From the NCBI RefSeq assembly GCF_025175675.1, contig NZ_JANIOA010000034.1, forward strand, positions 1 through 47,841: 47,841 nt of DNA, written 5' to 3'. The DNA is from Sedimenticola hydrogenitrophicus (GTDB lineage Bacteria > Pseudomonadota > Gammaproteobacteria > Chromatiales > Chromatiaceae). The notes under the pieces were generated by a model. It saw only the letters and a program-made list of their open reading frames with translations. It had not been told where the DNA came from and did no database searches. A program made the position numbers and the translations under genes. Shown piece by piece: positions 24,613 to 33,555 of the stretch (its first letter is position 1; the number at the start of each line of letters is the position of its first letter).

Positions 24613-25234
24613 CCGGGACAAGGAAGCGGTGGATGTTCAGCCGTCGGCTGCGCCGTTGGGTGCCCAGGCGTCGGACAATTTTGTCTCCCGCTGGTCGCGG
24701 CTGAAGCAGGCGGCCGCAGCACCACCTCAACCCGCCAGCGAGTCCGTCGCGGTGCCGGTGCCCGCGGAAGCCCGCGAGACGCCGCCCAGCGATGCCGACA
24801 TGCCGCCGCTGGAGTCACTGGATGAGACGTCCGATTACAGCGGATTCCTGTCGGAGAAGGTGAGCGAGACGTTGCGCCGGCAGGCGCTGCGAAAGCTGTT
24901 TCACAGCGAGCTCTTCAACGTCTGTGACGGCCTGGATGATTATGCCGGTGATTTCACCAGCTTCGCCCCACTGGGGGATATCGTCACCTCGGACATGCGC
25001 CATCAACTGGCCCTGGCGGAAGAGCGGCTGAAGGCCGCGCTGGCGCCAGAGTCGGAACCGGAATCGGAGGCCCCGCCCCCGGCCACGGCCGCCACCGGAG
25101 ATGAACCCGGGGATGAGACCGCCAGCGGGAATTCCCGGCAACGGGAGGCTATTGCGCCGGCCGACGCAAGCATGGATCCCGACGAGGGCTTGGGACTGAT
25201 TTCACGACCAATGGCAGGACAGCATGATGAATGA
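24605..25234 (+). CDS. DUF3306 domain protein, formate dehydrogenase accessory
   Basis: A 209-residue protein. The typical N-terminal FVSRWSRLKQAA motif is near residues 24-36. A central conserved region (about 70-145: DYSGFLSEKVSETLRRQALRK; DGLDDYAGDFTSF) is followed by a long acidic, Pro/Ala/Glu-rich low-complexity C-terminus. It overlaps the preceding gene by eight bases and the next by 11 bases, so translation is coupled. DUF3305 and DUF3306 proteins travel together in formate dehydrogenase operons; the biochemical role is not known. Confidence 0.85.
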   Translation: MSSRDKEAVDVQPSAAPLGAQASDNFVSRWSRLKQAAAAPPQPASESVAVPVPAEARETPPSDADMPPLESLDETSDYSGFLSEKVSETLRRQALRKLFHSELFNVCDGLDDYAGDFTSFAPLGDIVTSDMRHQLALAEERLKAALAPESEPESEAPPPATAATGDEPGDETASGNSRQREAIAPADASMDPDEGLGLISRPMAGQHDE

Positions 25235-26849
25235 GCGGATGACGGAGACGGGCGAAGTGCGCAACGGGCGTGCCCGCGAGGCGGCTCTGGAAGCGATCGG
25301 GCGCGTGACGCTGGAACCGACCGATCTGGTCGAGTACCAGTCGCGGGGGAGGGTGGTGATCATCGGCGGGGCCGAGGCGCTGGAGTTTGCCCCCCGGCTG
25401 GAGCCGCCACTGCGGGCCCAGGTGCTGCTGACCGCGGGCGAGGAGCTGCCCGGGGTGCCGGTGATCCCGTTGGCGGGAAGGACGCTGGACATCACCGGGC
25501 ATCTGGGGGCGTTCACGCTGCACCTGGGCGAGCCGGGCCGGCCCAATGCCGAGGTGCTGACGGCGGATCTGCTCCTCGACCTGGGGGAGGAACCGCAATT
25601 GCGCATGCCGATGAAGCCGCCGGGGTATCTTTGGAGCGCCAGCGACGAGCCGGCGCTGAGCCGTGCCCTCGACCAGCTCAGGGAGCTGGTGGGTACCTTC
25701 GACAAGCCGCGCTACTTCGGTTACGACGCCGCGATCTGTGCGCACGGGCGCTCCGGACAGATTGCCTGTACCCGCTGTATCGATGCCTGTCCGGCCGAGG
25801 CGATCAGTTCGCTGATCGAACAGGTGACCGTGGATGCCCACCGCTGTCAGGGGGGTGGCGTCTGTGCCACGGTCTGCCCCAGTGGCGCGATCCGTTACAG
25901 CTATCCCCGGCCGGCGGACACCCTGGAACAGATCCGCCTGCTGCTGCGTACTTATCGACAGGAGGGGGGGAGCCAGGCGGTGTTGGTTTTTGTCGCGGCT
26001 AGCGATGCCGAGCCGCCGCCACTGACGGCCAACCAGATCCCGCTACGGATCGAGGAGCTGGCCAGTGTCGGGCTGGAGGTCTGGCTGACCGCGCTGGCCT
26101 ATGGTGCCGAGTCGGTGCTGCTGCTCGACCAGGGGGGAATGCCGGCGGCGGTTGCCCAGGCGGTGAAGCAGCAGGTCACCACTGCCGGGGAGATCCTTGC
26201 CGCCCTGGGTTATCCGCCACACGCCATCCGCCTGGTCGGCGTGGCGGATCTGGCCGAAGCCGGCGAGACCGGGCGGCTCGGCATCGAGCCGGCCAACTTC
26301 GCCGCCAACGGCGGCAAGCGTCAGGTCGCCTATATGGCCATCGATCATCTGTTCGCACAGGCCGCCCGGGCCCGGCCAATGGCCAGCCTGACGGTGGGGG
26401 CGCCCTTCGGCACCGCCCAGGTGTCGGCGGAGGCCTGCACCCTCTGCCTGGCCTGTGTCGGCGCCTGCCCCGGCAAGGCGCTGCTGTCGGGTCAGGATGA
26501 GCCGCAGCTGCGTTTTATCGAGGCCAACTGTGTGCAATGCGGACTCTGTACCCGCACCTGCCCCGAGGATGCCATCTGGATCACCCCGCGGCTGCTGTTC
26601 AACCGTGAGGAGCGCAGCCGGGTACGCCTGCTGCATCAGGAGCCGCCGTTCTGCTGCACGGTGTGCGGCAAGCCCTTCGCCACCCACTCGGTGATCCAGA
26701 ACATGCTGCGCAAGCTGGAGGGGCACGCGATGTTCCAGGATGCCCGGGCGCGGCATCGTCTGACCATGTGTCAGGACTGCCGGGTGGTGGATATTGCCCA
26801 GGATCCGGAGGCTATGGACCAGGGGATAACCGGGAAATGGCTCCAGTAG
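25224..26849 (+). CDS. Multi-cluster 4Fe-4S protein of the formate dehydrogenase operon
   Basis: A 541-residue soluble protein with several cysteine clusters: CTRCIDACP and CQGGGVCATVCP (about residues 178-215), CTLCLACVGACP and CVQCGLCTRTCP (about 405-450), and C-terminal CCTVCGK and CQDC pairs that may form another metal site. No signal peptide, so it is cytoplasmic. The middle part (about 220-390) has no cluster and resembles a Rossmann-like region. It could transfer electrons or act in cluster/cofactor loading for FdhA. Its position with DUF3305/3306 and a TorD-like chaperone fits an accessory. The ATG at 25224 or 25227 may be used. Confidence 0.85.
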   Translation: MMNERMTETGEVRNGRAREAALEAIGRVTLEPTDLVEYQSRGRVVIIGGAEALEFAPRLEPPLRAQVLLTAGEELPGVPVIPLAGRTLDITGHLGAFTLHLGEPGRPNAEVLTADLLLDLGEEPQLRMPMKPPGYLWSASDEPALSRALDQLRELVGTFDKPRYFGYDAAICAHGRSGQIACTRCIDACPAEAISSLIEQVTVDAHRCQGGGVCATVCPSGAIRYSYPRPADTLEQIRLLLRTYRQEGGSQAVLVFVAASDAEPPPLTANQIPLRIEELASVGLEVWLTALAYGAESVLLLDQGGMPAAVAQAVKQQVTTAGEILAALGYPPHAIRLVGVADLAEAGETGRLGIEPANFAANGGKRQVAYMAIDHLFAQAARARPMASLTVGAPFGTAQVSAEACTLCLACVGACPGKALLSGQDEPQLRFIEANCVQCGLCTRTCPEDAIWITPRLLFNREERSRVRLLHQEPPFCCTVCGKPFATHSVIQNMLRKLEGHAMFQDARARHRLTMCQDCRVVDIAQDPEAMDQGITGKWLQ

Positions 26850-26943
26850 TCCCTAGGGCTTGGTTATTTCGCTCCCTAATGGTCGCTTTTTTACCGGGTC
26901 TGTTGGCCCGCCCATTGCTCATAGCTAAAACGAGGAAGATGTG

Positions 26944-27609
26944 ATGGCGAAACAGGTCGAGGCTATGCAGACAGAGTTACGCGAACAACAACCGTCCGCC
27001 CGGGTGGCCCCGCTGCCGGCGCATGAGGGCGCACTGAGCCGGGAACAGCAGTACCGCGCCGGCGCCTACGGTCTGTTGGCCTCGCTGCTGGCGCGGCCGC
27101 CGGATCAGGCGATGCTGGATTGGGTCGCCGGTTTCGCCGCGGTCGATCAGAACGGCGGCGAGATGGCCCTCTCCATGTCCATGTTGGGACTGGCCGCCAG
27201 CCGTTGTCGTCCGAAGGCGATCGAGGATGAATATCACGCCCTGTTTATCGGCCTGGGCCGGGGTGAACTGGTGCCCTACGGCTCCTGGTATCTCACCGGG
27301 TTTCTGATGGAGCGGCCGCTGGGGCGTCTGCGGGATGATCTGGCGGCACTGGGTTTGCAACGGGATCCCGCCGTGCACGAACCGGAAGATCACATGGCGG
27401 CACTCTGTGAGGTGATGCGGCTGCTGATCGGCGATGCCGTCGACCACGACCGCCAGTCACACTTCTTCAATGCGCATCTGGCCGGTTGGTCGAAGCGCTT
27501 TTTCAGCGACCTGAGCGAGGCCGGCTCGGCGGTGTTTTACCGCGCGGTGGGTCGCTTCGGCGTCGCCTATATGGAGCTGGAGAGCCGTTACCTGGCGATG
27601 CAGGTCTGA
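26944..27609 (+). CDS. TorD/DmsD-family molybdoenzyme chaperone
   Basis: A 221-residue all-helical chaperone of the TorD family. Motifs include EDEYHALFIGLGRGELVPYGS (about residues 92-115), EPEDHMAALCEVM (about 143) and FFNAHLAGWSKRF. Such proteins bind the twin-arginine leader of a molybdoenzyme and guide cofactor insertion before export; the partner here is surely the Tat-tagged FdhA or the small Tat protein downstream. The ATG at 26944 is seven bases after GAGGA, better than the GTG at 26941. A 94-base gap separates it from the preceding gene. Confidence 0.92.
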   Translation: MAKQVEAMQTELREQQPSARVAPLPAHEGALSREQQYRAGAYGLLASLLARPPDQAMLDWVAGFAAVDQNGGEMALSMSMLGLAASRCRPKAIEDEYHALFIGLGRGELVPYGSWYLTGFLMERPLGRLRDDLAALGLQRDPAVHEPEDHMAALCEVMRLLIGDAVDHDRQSHFFNAHLAGWSKRFFSDLSEAGSAVFYRAVGRFGVAYMELESRYLAMQV

Positions 27610-27647
27610 TGACCCCTCTATGTTTGCCCTTGGTGGGAGGAGATGTA

Positions 27648-27869
27648 ATGAAAAATGATCAGAAAAAGACCCTGAACAGCGACCGGCGGAACTTCATCCG
27701 CGGTTCGTTGGCGGTGGGTGTGGGTGTGGCTACAGCCGCGGTGATGCCGGGTGCGGTGGTGGCGGCCGATGCGGACGCCCCGGGGCAACCCCCAGGACAA
27801 CCCAAGGCGCAGCAGGGCTATCGCCTGACCGCGCACATCCTTGAATACTACAAATCCACGGCAAGCTGA
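27648..27869 (+). CDS. Formate dehydrogenase region Tat-target small protein
   Basis: A 73-residue protein with a twin-arginine signal (DRRNFIRGSLAVG, near residues 13-25), a hydrophobic core with Ala-rich cleavage region (AVVAADAD) and a short mature part ending HILEYYKSTAS. It matches the small Tat-targeted proteins regularly found ahead of formate dehydrogenase alpha subunits. GGAGGAGATGTA precedes the ATG. It may be an assembly partner or small subunit exported together with FdhA. Confidence 0.88.
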   Translation: MKNDQKKTLNSDRRNFIRGSLAVGVGVATAAVMPGAVVAADADAPGQPPGQPKAQQGYRLTAHILEYYKSTAS

Positions 27870-27900
27870 TCGGCAGCCACGGCCCATCAGGGGGAACGCT

Positions 27901-30795
27901 ATGAAACTGACAAAACGATCCGATCAGACCACGCCGCAACCGGTCGATAACAACCGCCGGGAGACAGCCTCCAGCGGCACTGCCATCAGTCGCCGGACCT
28001 TCCTGCGCAACTCCAGCCTGATGGCCGGCGGGGCGGTGCTCGCCGGCAGCTATACGCCCGGCATGATCAAGCGGGTGCAGGCCGAAACCGCCGACGCCGG
28101 GGCCGTCCAGCAGGTGAAGACCATCTGCACCCACTGCTCGGTCGGCTGCGGCATTCTGGCCGAAGTGCGCAACGGCGTCTGGACCGGCCAGGAGCCGGCC
28201 TTCGAACATCCGTTCAGTCATGGCTCGCACTGCGCCAAGGGCGCTTCGGTGCGCGAGCATGGGCATGGCGAGCGGCGTCTGAAGTACCCCACCAAACTGG
28301 TGGACGGCAAGTGGACGCGCATCAGCTGGGATCAGGCGATCAACGAGATCGGCGACAAGATGCTACAGATCCGCGAGAGCTCGGGGCCGGACTCGGTCTA
28401 CTGGCTCGGCTCCGCCAAGCACAACAATGAACAGGCCTACCTGTTCCGTAAATTCGCCGCCCTGTGGGGCACCAATAACGTCGATCATCAGGCCCGCATC
28501 TGTCACTCCACCACGGTCGCCGGTGTTGCCAACACCTGGGGCTACGGGGCGATGACCAACTCCTATAACGATATCCATTACTCCCAGGCGATCCTGCTGA
28601 TCGGCGGTAATCCGGCCGAGGCCCATCCGGTCTCCCTGCAGCACATTATGCGGGCGAAGGAGCGCAACAATGCGCCGTTGATCGTGGTCGATCCGCGTTT
28701 CACCCGCACCGCGGCCCATGCCGATCAGTATCTGCGGCTGCGCCCCGGAACCGACGTACCGCTGATCTGGGGCATGCTCTGGCACGTCTTCCAGAACGGC
28801 TGGGAAGACAAGGAGTATATCAACCAGCGGGTGTACGGCCTGGAAGAGGTGAAGCAAGAGGTGGCCAAATGGACGCCGGACGAGGTGGAGCGGGTGACCG
28901 GGGTGCCGGAACACCAAGTATATGCCGCGGTCAAGACCATGGCGGATAACCGCCCGGGCACCCTGATCTGGTGCATGGGAGGAACCCAGCACACCATCGG
29001 CAACAACAATACCCGCGCCTACTGCATCTTCCAACTGGCGCTGGGCAATGTGGGCGTCTCCGGTGGCGGCACCAATATCTTCCGCGGCCATGACAATGTG
29101 CAGGGGGCCACCGACCTCGGTGTGCTCTCCCATACCCTGCCGGGTTATTACGGGCTCGCCGAGGGTTCATGGAAACACTGGGCCAAGGTCTGGGATGTGG
29201 ATTTCGAGTGGCTCAAGGGGCGATTCGACCCGGCCAGCTACGAGCAGAGCAAGGGCAAGGATATCAGCACCATGAACACCAACGGCATCCCGGTTTCGCG
29301 CTGGATCGACGGGGTGCTGGAGGATAAGGCGAATATCGCGCAGAAGGACAATGTGAAGGCGATGGTGTTCTGGGGCCATGCCCCCAACAGCCAGACCCGT
29401 GGCAAGGAGATGAAGAGCGCCATGGAGAAGCTGGACATGCTGGTGATTGTCGATCCCTATCCCACGGTCTCCGCGGTGATGCACGATCGCACCGACGGCG
29501 TCTATCTGTTGCCGGCGGCGACCCAGTTTGAGACCTCGGGCTCGGTCACTGCCTCCAACCGCTCACTGCAGTGGCGTAACAAGGTGATTGAGCCGCTGTT
29601 CGAGGCGCTGCCCGATCAGACCATCATGTACAAGTTCGCCCGGAAGCTCGGTTTTGACGGCGAACTGGTGAAAAATATCCAGGTCAATGGCGAGGAGCCG
29701 CTGATCGAGGATATCACCCGCGAGTTCAACCGGGGCATGTGGACCATTGGCTATACCGGCCAGAGCCCGGAGCGTCTGAAGAAGCAGCAGGAGAACTGGG
29801 GCACCTTCAACTACGATACCCTGTTGGCGGAGGGCGGAGCCTGCGATGGCGAGTATTACGGACTGCCCTGGCCCTGCTGGGGAACCGCCGGGATGGGACA
29901 CCCGGGTACGCCCAACCTCTACGATACCAGCAAGACGGTGGCGGAGGGTGGTCTCACCTTCCGTGCCCGGTTCGGCGTGGAGCGCAACGGCGAGAGCCTG
30001 CTGGCCAATGGTTCCTACTCCAAGGGATCTGAAATCAAGGACGGTTATCCCGAGTTCACCGACAAGCTGCTGAAGAAGCTGGGCTGGTGGAACGACCTGA
30101 GCGCGGAGGAGCAGCAGCTGGCCGAGGGCAAGAACTGGAAGACCGACCTCTCGGGCGGCATCCAGCGGGTCGCCATCAAGCATGGCTGTGCGCCATTCGG
30201 CAACGCTAAGGCGCGTACCGTGGTCTGGACCTTCCCCGATCCGGTACCGATCCACCGCGAGCCGCTCTATACCAGCCGGCGCGATTTGGTGGAGAAGTAT
30301 CCCACCTATGAGGATCGCAAGTCGTTCTATCGCCTGCCGGTGCGCTATGCGTCGATTCAGGCCAAGGATTACTCCAAGGACTACCCGCTGATCCTCACTT
30401 CCGGCCGTCTGGTGGAGTACGAGGGCGGTGGCGACGAGACCCGCTCCAACCCCTGGCTGGCGGAGCTGCAGCAGGAGATGTTTGTGGAGATCAATCCGCG
30501 CGACGCCAACAACGCCGGGGTGCGGGATGGCGACGATGTCTGGGTAGAGGGTGCCGAGGGTGCCCGGCTCAGGGTGAAGGCCCAGGTCACCCGCCGGGTC
30601 GCCGCCGGTGTGGCCTTCCTGCCGTTCCACTTCGGTGGCCACTTTGAGGGCAAGGACCTGCGCTCCAAGTATCCCGAGGGGGCTGCCCCGTTCGTCCTGG
30701 GCGAGGCTGCCAACACGGCCATGACCTATGGCTATGATTCGGTGACCCAGATGCAGGAGACCAAGTGTAGCCTGTGCAAGATCAGCAAAGCGTAA
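27901..30795 (+). CDS. fdhA: Formate dehydrogenase, catalytic alpha subunit (Cys form)
   Basis: A 964-residue DMSO-reductase-family molybdoenzyme. The twin-arginine motif SRRTFLR is at residues 30-36 after an unusually long polar N-terminus. The 4Fe-4S site is C76-C79-C83-C111 (CTHCSVGCGI, CAKG). In ARICHST the metal ligand is Cys201, where many homologues have selenocysteine; the codon is TGT. The C-terminal domain binds the pterin (about 830-960). It oxidises formate to CO2 in the periplasm and passes electrons to FdhB. The start at 27901 follows GGGGGAACGCT; an upstream in-frame ATG at 27841 overlaps the previous gene and is less likely. Confidence 0.96.
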   Translation: MKLTKRSDQTTPQPVDNNRRETASSGTAISRRTFLRNSSLMAGGAVLAGSYTPGMIKRVQAETADAGAVQQVKTICTHCSVGCGILAEVRNGVWTGQEPAFEHPFSHGSHCAKGASVREHGHGERRLKYPTKLVDGKWTRISWDQAINEIGDKMLQIRESSGPDSVYWLGSAKHNNEQAYLFRKFAALWGTNNVDHQARICHSTTVAGVANTWGYGAMTNSYNDIHYSQAILLIGGNPAEAHPVSLQHIMRAKERNNAPLIVVDPRFTRTAAHADQYLRLRPGTDVPLIWGMLWHVFQNGWEDKEYINQRVYGLEEVKQEVAKWTPDEVERVTGVPEHQVYAAVKTMADNRPGTLIWCMGGTQHTIGNNNTRAYCIFQLALGNVGVSGGGTNIFRGHDNVQGATDLGVLSHTLPGYYGLAEGSWKHWAKVWDVDFEWLKGRFDPASYEQSKGKDISTMNTNGIPVSRWIDGVLEDKANIAQKDNVKAMVFWGHAPNSQTRGKEMKSAMEKLDMLVIVDPYPTVSAVMHDRTDGVYLLPAATQFETSGSVTASNRSLQWRNKVIEPLFEALPDQTIMYKFARKLGFDGELVKNIQVNGEEPLIEDITREFNRGMWTIGYTGQSPERLKKQQENWGTFNYDTLLAEGGACDGEYYGLPWPCWGTAGMGHPGTPNLYDTSKTVAEGGLTFRARFGVERNGESLLANGSYSKGSEIKDGYPEFTDKLLKKLGWWNDLSAEEQQLAEGKNWKTDLSGGIQRVAIKHGCAPFGNAKARTVVWTFPDPVPIHREPLYTSRRDLVEKYPTYEDRKSFYRLPVRYASIQAKDYSKDYPLILTSGRLVEYEGGGDETRSNPWLAELQQEMFVEINPRDANNAGVRDGDDVWVEGAEGARLRVKAQVTRRVAAGVAFLPFHFGGHFEGKDLRSKYPEGAAPFVLGEAANTAMTYGYDSVTQMQETKCSLCKISKA

Positions 30796-30811
30796 ACAAG
30801 AGGATAAAACG

Positions 30812-31441
30812 ATGGCTCGAATGAAATTCTATTGTGACGCTGAACGCTGCATCGAGTGCAACGCCTGTGTCACGGCCTGTAAAAACGAGAACGAGGTGCC
30901 GTGGGGGGTGAATCGCCGCCGCGTGGTGACCATCAAGGACGGCGAGCCGGGTGAACGCTCGCTCTCGGTGGCCTGTATGCACTGTTCGGACGCGCCCTGT
31001 ATCGCCGTCTGCCCGGTGGATTGCATCTACGATACGCTGGATGGCGTGGTGCTGCATAACAAGGACATCTGTATCGGCTGCGGTTACTGCTTCTACGCCT
31101 GTCCGTTCGGTGCTCCGCAGTTTCCCCAGGCCGGCGCGTTTGGTTCACGCGGTAAGATGGACAAGTGTACCTTCTGCGCCGGCGGGCCCGAGGAGGACCT
31201 CAGTGTCGAGGAGCATCGCAAATACGGCTCCAACCGGCTGGCCGAGGGCAAGCTGCCGCTGTGTGCCGAGATGTGTGCCACCAAGGCGCTGCTGGCCGGC
31301 GATGCCAATGTCATCTCCGACATCTACCGCGAGCGGATCATCAACCGTGGGGCCAGTGTGCTCAACCGGGGCGTCTCGTACCAGAATGCCGCCTTCCGCG
31401 CCTCACGCGGGATGGAGGGCAAGAGCAGCATGAAAAAATAG
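30812..31441 (+). CDS. fdhB: Formate dehydrogenase, iron-sulfur beta subunit
   Basis: A 209-residue ferredoxin-like subunit with four 4Fe-4S sites: CIECNACVTACK (residues 13-24), CMHCSDAPCIAVCP, CIGCGYCFYACP and CTFC with the distal CAEMC. No signal peptide; it would be exported with Tat-tagged FdhA. It carries electrons from the alpha subunit to the membrane cytochrome. Sixteen bases follow fdhA. The next operon gene starts 334 bases later, across a palindromic repeat. Confidence 0.95.
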   Translation: MARMKFYCDAERCIECNACVTACKNENEVPWGVNRRRVVTIKDGEPGERSLSVACMHCSDAPCIAVCPVDCIYDTLDGVVLHNKDICIGCGYCFYACPFGAPQFPQAGAFGSRGKMDKCTFCAGGPEEDLSVEEHRKYGSNRLAEGKLPLCAEMCATKALLAGDANVISDIYRERIINRGASVLNRGVSYQNAAFRASRGMEGKSSMKK

Positions 31442-31537
31442 GCTGTGTAGCGGTTAGGTGTTATCTGAGAGGCGGTGCTTTGGCGGGGGGGCTTTGCCAC
31501 ATCGCAGCGGAAGGGCTCGCCCTATCGCATCAGAACA

Positions 31538-31612
31538 GGGGTCGGAGTCAAATTTGATCAAGGAAACCGGGCGTTTTTCCAGACAATGTCCATCAAATTT
31601 GACTCCGACCCC
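31538..31612. repeat. REP-like palindrome within the fdh operon
   Basis: The 21 bases at 31538-31558 (GGGGTCGGAGTC...) are perfectly inverted at 31592-31612, with a 33-base loop. This GGGGTCGGAGTC/GACTCCGACCCC word is typical of repeats mobilised by REP-associated tyrosine transposases, none of which is in the window. It lies in the 334-bp gap 31442-31775 between fdhB and fdhC, where no gene is seen, and could limit read-through or protect upstream mRNA ends. Confidence 0.85.
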
Positions 31613-31775
31613 AATAGGGATTCCTTAAGTTAAGTGCCACTTGGGACAGAGCCAATAAATGGTCCAACCGGAAGCGGTCTTCCTGTGGCCAGCTCACTCA
31701 ATACGAGAAGGTTCGCTGTAGAGGCGTGGATTAGTGCAGGGTAGTGTTGCGGATCATGAGAGTCAGGAGAGTGTG

Positions 31776-32903
31776 ATGAGCAGGGCCAGAATCCCGTATA
31801 AAGTAATAACTGCGATCCAGGGCGGGGTGTTCATCCTGCTCTGCCTGATCGTGCTGTTGCCGATGCTGACCCCGACTACGGCACGGGCACAGACACAGAC
31901 ACAGACACAGACACAGACACAGACGAATGAAAGCGAAAGGGCCATACCGGTCCCCAATCCGAGTGCCGATTTGTGGCGCGAGGTGCGTCAGCGCGAGGGG
32001 ATAGTGGCGGGCCGGAGCCAGGTGGCCGGGGTGGACAGCGGGACCCTGATCAACCCCTATGGGGAGACCTGGCGCAACTTCCGCATGCAGCAGTTGATCC
32101 CCTACAGCGGTTATCTGCTGGCCGGGGTGCTGCTGTTGCTGACGCTGTTCTATTTCATCCGCGGCAAGATCAAGGTCAATGCCGGCCTGGGTGACAAGAA
32201 ACTGTTCCGTTATTCCCTCTATGAGCGGACCATCCACTGGTTCATCGCCTCGGTGTTCCTGTTCCTCGCCCTGACTGGCCTGATCCTGCTGTATGGCCGT
32301 CCGCTGCTGATCCCGCTGATGGGGCAGGAGGGGTTCTCCCTGCTCGCCTCCGCCAGCAAGGAGGGTCACAACCTGTTTGGCCCGGTGTTCGCGGTGGCGC
32401 TGCTGCTGATTTTTATCCGCTTTGTCCGGCGCAACATCTACCAGAAGGGTGATCTCACCTGGCTGCTGAAAGGGGGTGGCATTATCGGCAAGGGCCATGT
32501 GCCGTCCAATTTCTTCAACATGGGTGAGAAGAGCATGTTCTGGCTGCTGGCACTGGTGGGTGTGGTGATCGTCGGCTCCGGTCTGGTGCTGGTGTTTCCG
32601 GTATTCGGACAGGCGCGCATAACCATGGAGCTGGCCCACGTCTCCCACGCCGTCACCACCGTGCTGATGATCGCCGTGATTCTCGGGCACATCTATATCG
32701 GTTCGGTGGGCATGGAAGGGGCGCTGGATGGCATGACCACCGGTTACTGCGACTTGAACTGGGCGCGCGAGCACCATGCCCAGTGGGCCGAGCGCTGCGA
32801 GCAGGAGGGAGAGGTGGTGAGCGAGAGCGAGGTTTCGTCGCTGCGTGGCGAAGCGGCGGGCGGACCGGCCGTGCCAAACGGGATGCAGGAGTCCGGACGA
32901 TGA
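31776..32903 (+). CDS. fdhC: Formate dehydrogenase, cytochrome b gamma subunit
   Basis: A 375-residue membrane protein. A signal-like N-terminal helix (about residues 10-32) is followed by a Gln-Thr repeat (six CAGACA units, 31890-31925), a periplasmic segment, and a di-heme cytochrome b core of four helices: YSGYLLAGVLLLLTLFYFIRG, ERTIHWFIASVFLFLALTGL, LFGPVFAVALLLIFIRFVRR and SMFWLLALVGVVIVGSGLVL, with further hydrophobic sequence at HVSHAVTTVLMIAVILGHIY. It passes electrons to the quinone pool. AGGAG lies about six bases before ATG 31776. The stop overlaps the next start (ATGA). Confidence 0.93.
   Translation: MSRARIPYKVITAIQGGVFILLCLIVLLPMLTPTTARAQTQTQTQTQTQTNESERAIPVPNPSADLWREVRQREGIVAGRSQVAGVDSGTLINPYGETWRNFRMQQLIPYSGYLLAGVLLLLTLFYFIRGKIKVNAGLGDKKLFRYSLYERTIHWFIASVFLFLALTGLILLYGRPLLIPLMGQEGFSLLASASKEGHNLFGPVFAVALLLIFIRFVRRNIYQKGDLTWLLKGGGIIGKGHVPSNFFNMGEKSMFWLLALVGVVIVGSGLVLVFPVFGQARITMELAHVSHAVTTVLMIAVILGHIYIGSVGMEGALDGMTTGYCDLNWAREHHAQWAERCEQEGEVVSESEVSSLRGEAAGGPAVPNGMQESGR
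31890..31925 (+). repeat. Hexanucleotide tandem repeat (CAGACA)6 in fdhC
   Basis: Six CAGACA units (the last ends ACG) encode alternating Gln-Thr directly after the predicted signal peptide (ARA|QTQT). A six-base unit keeps the reading frame when the copy number changes, so length can vary without loss of the gene. Confidence 0.95.
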
Positions 32904-33541
32904 TCGGGCAGCTGATTGACGGACCGCTCTGGTACTTCTCCCTGGCGGTGTTCGGTGTCGGCATGCTGTATCGTCTCTACTCGATCCTGCGCGCCGGCGT
33001 GAAACCGGATCTGGCGACGCCCCGCGCCGGTGGGGGTGCCGGCGCCCTGCGCAACCTGTTCAGCCGCTTCGCCCCCCGCCGGGATGTGGCGACCCGCGGC
33101 CGGCTGACCCTGATCGCCGGTTACCTGTTTCACCTGGGGCTGTTCGCGCTGCTGTTCTTTGCCCAGCCCCATGTGGATTTTCTGGCCGAGCGGATCACCG
33201 GTTTCGGCTGGCCGGCACTCCCCTACTGGGCCTTTATCATCAGTGCCGAGCTGGCCCTTGTCGGCCTGCTGCTGCTGTGGTTGCACCGGCTGCTGCATCC
33301 GGTGACCCGTCTGCTCTCATCGGTGGACGACCATATCGGCACCGGGCTGGTGTTCCTGGTCATGCTGAGCGGCTGTCTGGCCCTGGCGCAGGCCTTCGAG
33401 CCGTTGCGTCTGCTGCATCTGTTCCTGGCCGAGCTGCTGCTGATCTATTTTCCGTTCAGCAGCCTGATGCACACCTTCACCTTTGTCTTCAGCCGGGGTT
33501 ATACCGGTGCCATGATGGGGCGCAAGGGCGTCAACGCCTGA
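32900..33541 (+). CDS. NarI/DsrM-like cytochrome b membrane subunit
   Basis: A 213-residue integral membrane protein with about five helices (LWYFSLAVFGVGMLYRLY; LIAGYLFHLGLFALLFFAQP; YWAFIISAELALVGLLLLWLH; GLVFLVMLSGCLALAQAF; LLHLFLAELLLIYFPFSSLMHTFTFVF). Histidines in helices 2, 3 and 5 could bind two b hemes as in NarI. It starts in the stop of fdhC and precedes the HdrD-like gene by 14 bases. The NarI-like/CCG-protein pair resembles DsrMK and HdrED quinone modules. It is probably a quinone-reactive site for the next protein. Confidence 0.85.
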   Translation: MIGQLIDGPLWYFSLAVFGVGMLYRLYSILRAGVKPDLATPRAGGGAGALRNLFSRFAPRRDVATRGRLTLIAGYLFHLGLFALLFFAQPHVDFLAERITGFGWPALPYWAFIISAELALVGLLLLWLHRLLHPVTRLLSSVDDHIGTGLVFLVMLSGCLALAQAFEPLRLLHLFLAELLLIYFPFSSLMHTFTFVFSRGYTGAMMGRKGVNA

Positions 33542-33555
33542 GCCAGGGAGAGACC

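Noticed and set aside
28498-28506. Selenocysteine at the FdhA active site
   Set aside because: The residue is encoded by TGT (28501-28503), an ordinary Cys codon; no in-frame TGA and no SECIS-like need.
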